NCBI RefSeq assembly: GCF_000424005.1
Contig: NZ_AUJB01000004.1
Coordinates: 1-64,000, forward strand
DNA: 64,000 nt
From: Pseudobutyrivibrio ruminis CF1b
GTDB taxonomy: Bacteria > Bacillota > Clostridia > Lachnospirales > Lachnospiraceae
Reading direction: 5' to 3'
Shown here: one piece after another, positions 60,932 through 64,000 of the stretch
Numbering within the stretch: position 1 is the first letter of the stretch
Layout of the letters: each line of letters starts with the position of its first letter
Translations under genes and position numbers: made by a program
Notes under the pieces: model-generated
Database searches by the model: none
What the model was told of the DNA's origin: nothing
The model's input: only the letters and a program-made list of their open reading frames with translations

Positions 60932-61791
60932 TATTTCTTATCAAAAAGAGCCACCACCTTATAGAACCATCTTATTGGTGTTCTTAATGCCTTTACCATT
61001 TTTTCATTTGCTCCCTGCTCCAATAATGACTTTTCAGTAGCAGTCATCATTATGTCAATCTTTTCATCAGTAGATAGATTTTTCTTAGATTTCCCCTTAT
61101 ATTCTTCTACGAATGTATTGAATACTTTTCTATTTAAGTCAGAAGTACGATTTAGGCCATTGGCTTTTATTTCTTCCTCAGATTTCTTTTTGATTTCTCG
61201 AACAGCAGCTTCTATTCTATGGATAATCTGGTCAAATTCATATCTTGAAGCAGTAAACTTTTGAGATTTTATTTCTTTAATGTCATTTTGAAATTCTTCA
61301 ACATCAGTTATTTCATTGATGTCAACTTCATCTTCCAAAAACTCAGCGGTGCAGCTTAACAAATCATTTCTAATCTTGTACGTTTCATCCATCTGTCCTG
61401 AAAAGTAAATTGCCATAGACTTTGTTGCTTGACGAAAGTTTTTATTAAGTAATAGCTCATTTACAACATCAGGATTTACATTATCAGTCAGCAAATGCTT
61501 GACTGCTTCAGCAGATAAACCAAGCTCACCTATATCATGATAGAAAGGCTCTGGATTATCAGTTAATCCTAAAATAAAGTCAGTAGAGACATTATAAAGG
61601 TCAGCTAAAGCTTTTAAGCTTTTTCCAGTGATTGAATCTACACCACCTGATTCCATTCTTCCATAGGTGGCATTGCTTACTCCGATAGCCTTAGCAACAT
61701 CACCTTTATCTAAACCTTTTTTTCTTCTTAATTGCTCAAGTCTTTTTGGTCTATCTTCAGGCAAAAAGACATCTAATTCCATAACATCCAT
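60931..61791 (-). CDS. XRE-family transcriptional regulator with long helical C-terminus
   Basis: A 286-aa protein: Cro/CI-type HTH in the first 80 residues (LEQLRRKKGLDKGDVAKAIG, SNATYGRMESG, LADLYNVSTDFILG), then a long Lys/Glu-rich helical region. GGGAG precedes the ATG. Coupled to the sigma factor gene; the pair lies back to back with the mob genes across the oriT, so it may control the element's transfer or maintenance. Confidence 0.88.
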   Translation of the reverse strand: MDVMELDVFLPEDRPKRLEQLRRKKGLDKGDVAKAIGVSNATYGRMESGGVDSITGKSLKALADLYNVSTDFILGLTDNPEPFYHDIGELGLSAEAVKHLLTDNVNPDVVNELLLNKNFRQATKSMAIYFSGQMDETYKIRNDLLSCTAEFLEDEVDINEITDVEEFQNDIKEIKSQKFTASRYEFDQIIHRIEAAVREIKKKSEEEIKANGLNRTSDLNRKVFNTFVEEYKGKSKKNLSTDEKIDIMMTATEKSLLEQGANEKMVKALRTPIRWFYKVVALFDKK

Positions 61792-61980
61792 TAATAATCT
61801 CCCTTATAAAAACGCTCCAAACGAATGTTTCATCCTATTGTAACATTTTCATATTTGAAAGAAAATCCCAATTCAGTTTCCATAATTCTCCAATATTTTC
61901 ATCTTTGTTTGATTTGAGACCTGCCTCAGTTTTTATCCGTATTATCTATTAGAAGCCCCAAAGTGGAGACTTGCTAAAGC

Positions 61981-62047
61981 CCCTTATTTTAATAAGGGCG
62001 CACTTCTATACCTCTTCAAGAGGTATGTGCGTTTTGCCTTCGCAAAA
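61981..62047 (-). other. oriT: MOBQ/IncQ-type origin of transfer (oriT)
   Basis: Minus strand AAGTGCGCCCTTATT (62005-61991) contains the IncQ/pSK41-type nick core AAGTGCG/CCCT; the nick would fall between 61999 and 61998. The relaxase-binding inverted repeat ATACCTCTT-C-AAGAGGTAT (62008-62026) lies next to it as in known oriTs. Further hairpins: CCCTTATT/AATAAGGG (61981-61998) and TTTTGC/GCAAAA (62032-62047). It sits in the 354-bp gap before the mob genes. Confidence 0.88.
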
Positions 62048-62145
62048 GTCTTCCCGACTTCGTCGATTTTGCGTTCGCTATCGCTCCGGGATTGCAGGCA
62101 ATCGTGCAAGACACTATTAACAAAAATCTGAAAGGAACCAATATT

Positions 62146-62499
62146 ATGGAAAACAAAGAAACAATTGTAGAGGGCTATACTATTAGCTCCAAACTAACAA
62201 AAGCACTATCAGATTATGAAAAAGCTGAGGCTATTCATCAAAAAACGCTAAAGCGTTGTGAACAGCTTGAGCACAAAGTCACTTTACTAGAAAACAGAAT
62301 TGAATATCAGAAGAAGCAGGAAAGAAAACGAAGAACACACAGACTATGCACAAGAGCAGGTCACATTGAATCACTTCTTCCTGAAACAAAAGAGCTAACA
62401 GATAACCAGTTCATGGCATTCTGTGATGCTCTTTTTTCTTATCCGAAGATGAAGGAACTTGTCAGCAAACTACTAGCCAAAGTAAAGGAGGAAAACTAA
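62146..62499 (+). CDS. DUF3847-like mobilisation accessory protein
   Basis: A 117-aa protein: an N-terminal coiled coil (LTKALSDYEKAEAIHQ and following), a basic patch (KKQERKRRTHRLCTRAGHIE), and a short C-terminal helix. DUF3847 proteins sit directly before MobA/MobL relaxases and are thought to help at oriT. AAAGGAA precedes ATG 62146; the frame is open further upstream but without a ribosome site. Its stop abuts the relaxase ATG. Confidence 0.8.
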   Translation: MENKETIVEGYTISSKLTKALSDYEKAEAIHQKTLKRCEQLEHKVTLLENRIEYQKKQERKRRTHRLCTRAGHIESLLPETKELTDNQFMAFCDALFSYPKMKELVSKLLAKVKEEN

Positions 62500-63987
62500 A
62501 TGGCACTTTATCATTTTCATGTATCTCAAGTTAGTCGAGGAAAAGGACAAAGTTGTTTGGCAAGCGATGCATATATTACAGGAACAAGACTCATTGATGA
62601 CTACTATGGCGATGTCCATGATTACACCAAAAAGCAAGGCGTGCTCTTTACAGAACTTCTACTTCCTGATTATGCGCCAGAAAGATTGCATGACCGTGAA
62701 GTATTATTTAATGAACTTGAAGTAATTGAAAAACATCCTAAAGCGCAACTGTGTTACTCCTTTGATTTTTCTCTCCAAAATGAATTGAGTTATGAAGAAA
62801 ACTTAGAAATTGCCCAAAAATTCATTAAGGAAAATTTCTTATCAAAAGGAATGATTGTAGATTATGCAATTCATAATCCAGATAAACATGGCGGCATCCC
62901 AAATCCACATGTTCACATGCTCATTCCCATACGCCCTCTTAATGAAGATGGAACCTGGGGAGAAAAACAAAAGCGAGAATATCTTATTGATGAGAATGGC
63001 GAAAGAATTAAAAAGCCAAATGGCAAATATGATTTTAAATCTGTACCGACAACTGACTGGGGAAATCCTGAAACGCTTGATGCCTGGAGGAAAGCTTATG
63101 CAGATATCTTTAATAAGGCATTTGAAGAAAAGGGACTTGATTGCAAAATAGACCATCGTTCTTATTCAGCGCAAGGACTTGAGCTACTTCCAACTATTCA
63201 TGAAGGACCTCAGGTAAGAGCAATGGAAGCAAAGGGGATTAAAACTGAAATCGGTGATGAGAACCGTAGGATAAAGGCTTTTAATGAAATGATTAAAAAG
63301 CTATCTACAAACCTTATTGATATCTTTGAATGGCTCTCAAATTTCATAAAAGAATGTCATAAGCAAAAAATATACGTTCCATCACTAGGTGAGCTTGTTT
63401 CTGATTATTATGACAAGCGCTATATCAATGCATGGAGTAACAAAGCAAAGGTAAAAAATTTAAAAGAAAGAGCTGCTGTGATATTTTTCTTATCCCAAAA
63501 CAACATTAGCACTTTTGAAGAACTTAAGGATTTTGTTCATGCATCATATGGAAAAGTTAATGAACTTCAGGAGGATATTTCAGAGATTGATAAAAAGATT
63601 TCTAAAATCAATGATGCATTTCGCTATCGTCAAATGTTGGCTGAAACAAAACCTATCTATGACAAGCAGTTTTCTTTTCGTTTAAAGAGGAACCAAGAGA
63701 AGTATGTGGCTGAACATAGAGATGCACTTGATAAATATCATTTAGCCAAACGAATGCTTGATAATTATTGGTACGGCAGAAAGCCAAACTGGGAAGTTGC
63801 AAAAATTAATTTAAGCAATCTTGAGAAATCTAAATCCCAAAAGCAACAACTTTATAAAGACTATAAGGTAACAGCTAGTGAAGCCTATAAGATAAGAAAG
63901 ATTGCAGAGGAAATGATTAAAAAGCCTGCGACTAACATTCCGGTTCATCAAGTAACTAAAAAACGCAAATACGAATTAGGTCGATAG
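62500..63987 (+). CDS. MobA/MobL-family relaxase
   Basis: A 495-aa relaxase: ALYHFHVSQVSRG at the start, ASDAYITGTRL with candidate nicking Y25, and the HUH metal motif PHVHMLIPIRPL (H137, H139) with upstream H130. It should nick the adjacent oriT and lead the strand through a conjugation channel. The C-terminal 200 residues are Lys-rich and helical. No long primase or helicase extension is present. GGAGG precedes the ATG. Confidence 0.94.
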   Translation: MALYHFHVSQVSRGKGQSCLASDAYITGTRLIDDYYGDVHDYTKKQGVLFTELLLPDYAPERLHDREVLFNELEVIEKHPKAQLCYSFDFSLQNELSYEENLEIAQKFIKENFLSKGMIVDYAIHNPDKHGGIPNPHVHMLIPIRPLNEDGTWGEKQKREYLIDENGERIKKPNGKYDFKSVPTTDWGNPETLDAWRKAYADIFNKAFEEKGLDCKIDHRSYSAQGLELLPTIHEGPQVRAMEAKGIKTEIGDENRRIKAFNEMIKKLSTNLIDIFEWLSNFIKECHKQKIYVPSLGELVSDYYDKRYINAWSNKAKVKNLKERAAVIFFLSQNNISTFEELKDFVHASYGKVNELQEDISEIDKKISKINDAFRYRQMLAETKPIYDKQFSFRLKRNQEKYVAEHRDALDKYHLAKRMLDNYWYGRKPNWEVAKINLSNLEKSKSQKQQLYKDYKVTASEAYKIRKIAEEMIKKPATNIPVHQVTKKRKYELGR

Positions 63988-64000
63988 GAGGAATAACAAT
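63987..64000 (+). promoter_or_regulatory. Ribosome site of a gene beyond the right edge
   Basis: GGAGGAATAACA follows the relaxase stop, and the last two bases could begin an ATG at 63999. The mobilisation operon thus continues out of the window. Confidence 0.5.

Overview
The window looks like a chromosome segment of an anaerobic, butyrate-forming member of the Lachnospiraceae (Butyrivibrio, Pseudobutyrivibrio or Roseburia type). The reasons are a thl-hbd-bcd-etfB-etfA operon, an oxygen-sensitive class III ribonucleotide reductase, AGGAGG-type ribosome sites, TTGAAA/TATAAT-like promoters, and a Firmicutes LCP-protein and ABC-transporter surface glycan locus. Genus is an inference. Almost all genes lie on the minus strand. 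The plus-strand exceptions are a CorC-like protein, a split ThrE exporter, two small genes and the mobilisation genes at the right edge.

Layout. 0-5.4 kb: a minus-strand operon linking Ser/Thr phospho-signalling (FHA pseudoprotease, PP2C phosphatase, receptor kinase, a membrane protein with ETTVL motifs) to WXG100/ESX-type secretion proteins; it runs off the left edge. 5.6-10 kb: a giant Ig-repeat surface protein. 10.2-12.6 kb: nrdD with a fused thioredoxin-like tail, behind two NrdR boxes. 12.9-22.7 kb: mixed housekeeping genes (TPR lipoprotein, truncated hicA with hicB, CorC, cyclophilin, Mrp, ThrE pair, GH2 hydrolase, MATE pump) and a DnaA-box cluster at 18.15-18.35 kb. 22.9-28.1 kb: butyrate operon without crotonase. 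28.5-29.5 kb: a membrane-anchored beta-propeller protein.

29.7-46.4 kb: a surface glycan locus. It has an LCP ligase, five glycosyltransferase domains in four proteins, UDP-galactopyranose mutase, a galactofuranosyltransferase-like GT2, an FeS/pyruvyl-transferase fusion, two HAD-associated proteins, and an ABC exporter whose ATPase carries an extracytoplasmic domain. The parts suggest an ABC-exported, galactofuranose-containing, possibly pyruvylated polymer attached to the wall. 46.6-54.7 kb: deoD, then the run thyA-folA-ilvB-ilvN-wall hydrolase, two small plus-strand genes, a Nudix hydrolase and a DUF1848 protein.

54.8-64 kb: an accessory region. It starts with gene remnants and a duplicated element bearing a tRNA 3'-end-like segment. 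Next comes a visibly AT-richer operon: a 54-aa peptide gene, an intra-operon terminator, a YcaO cyclodehydratase-like enzyme, a UPF0489 (peptide-arginase-like) protein and a three-gene ABC exporter. This reads as an uncharacterised RiPP pathway and is the best candidate here for a new system. Beside it lie a sigma factor and XRE regulator pair, a MOBQ-type oriT, a DUF3847 protein and a MobA/MobL relaxase, so the peptide cluster is probably cargo of a mobilisable element extending past the right edge.
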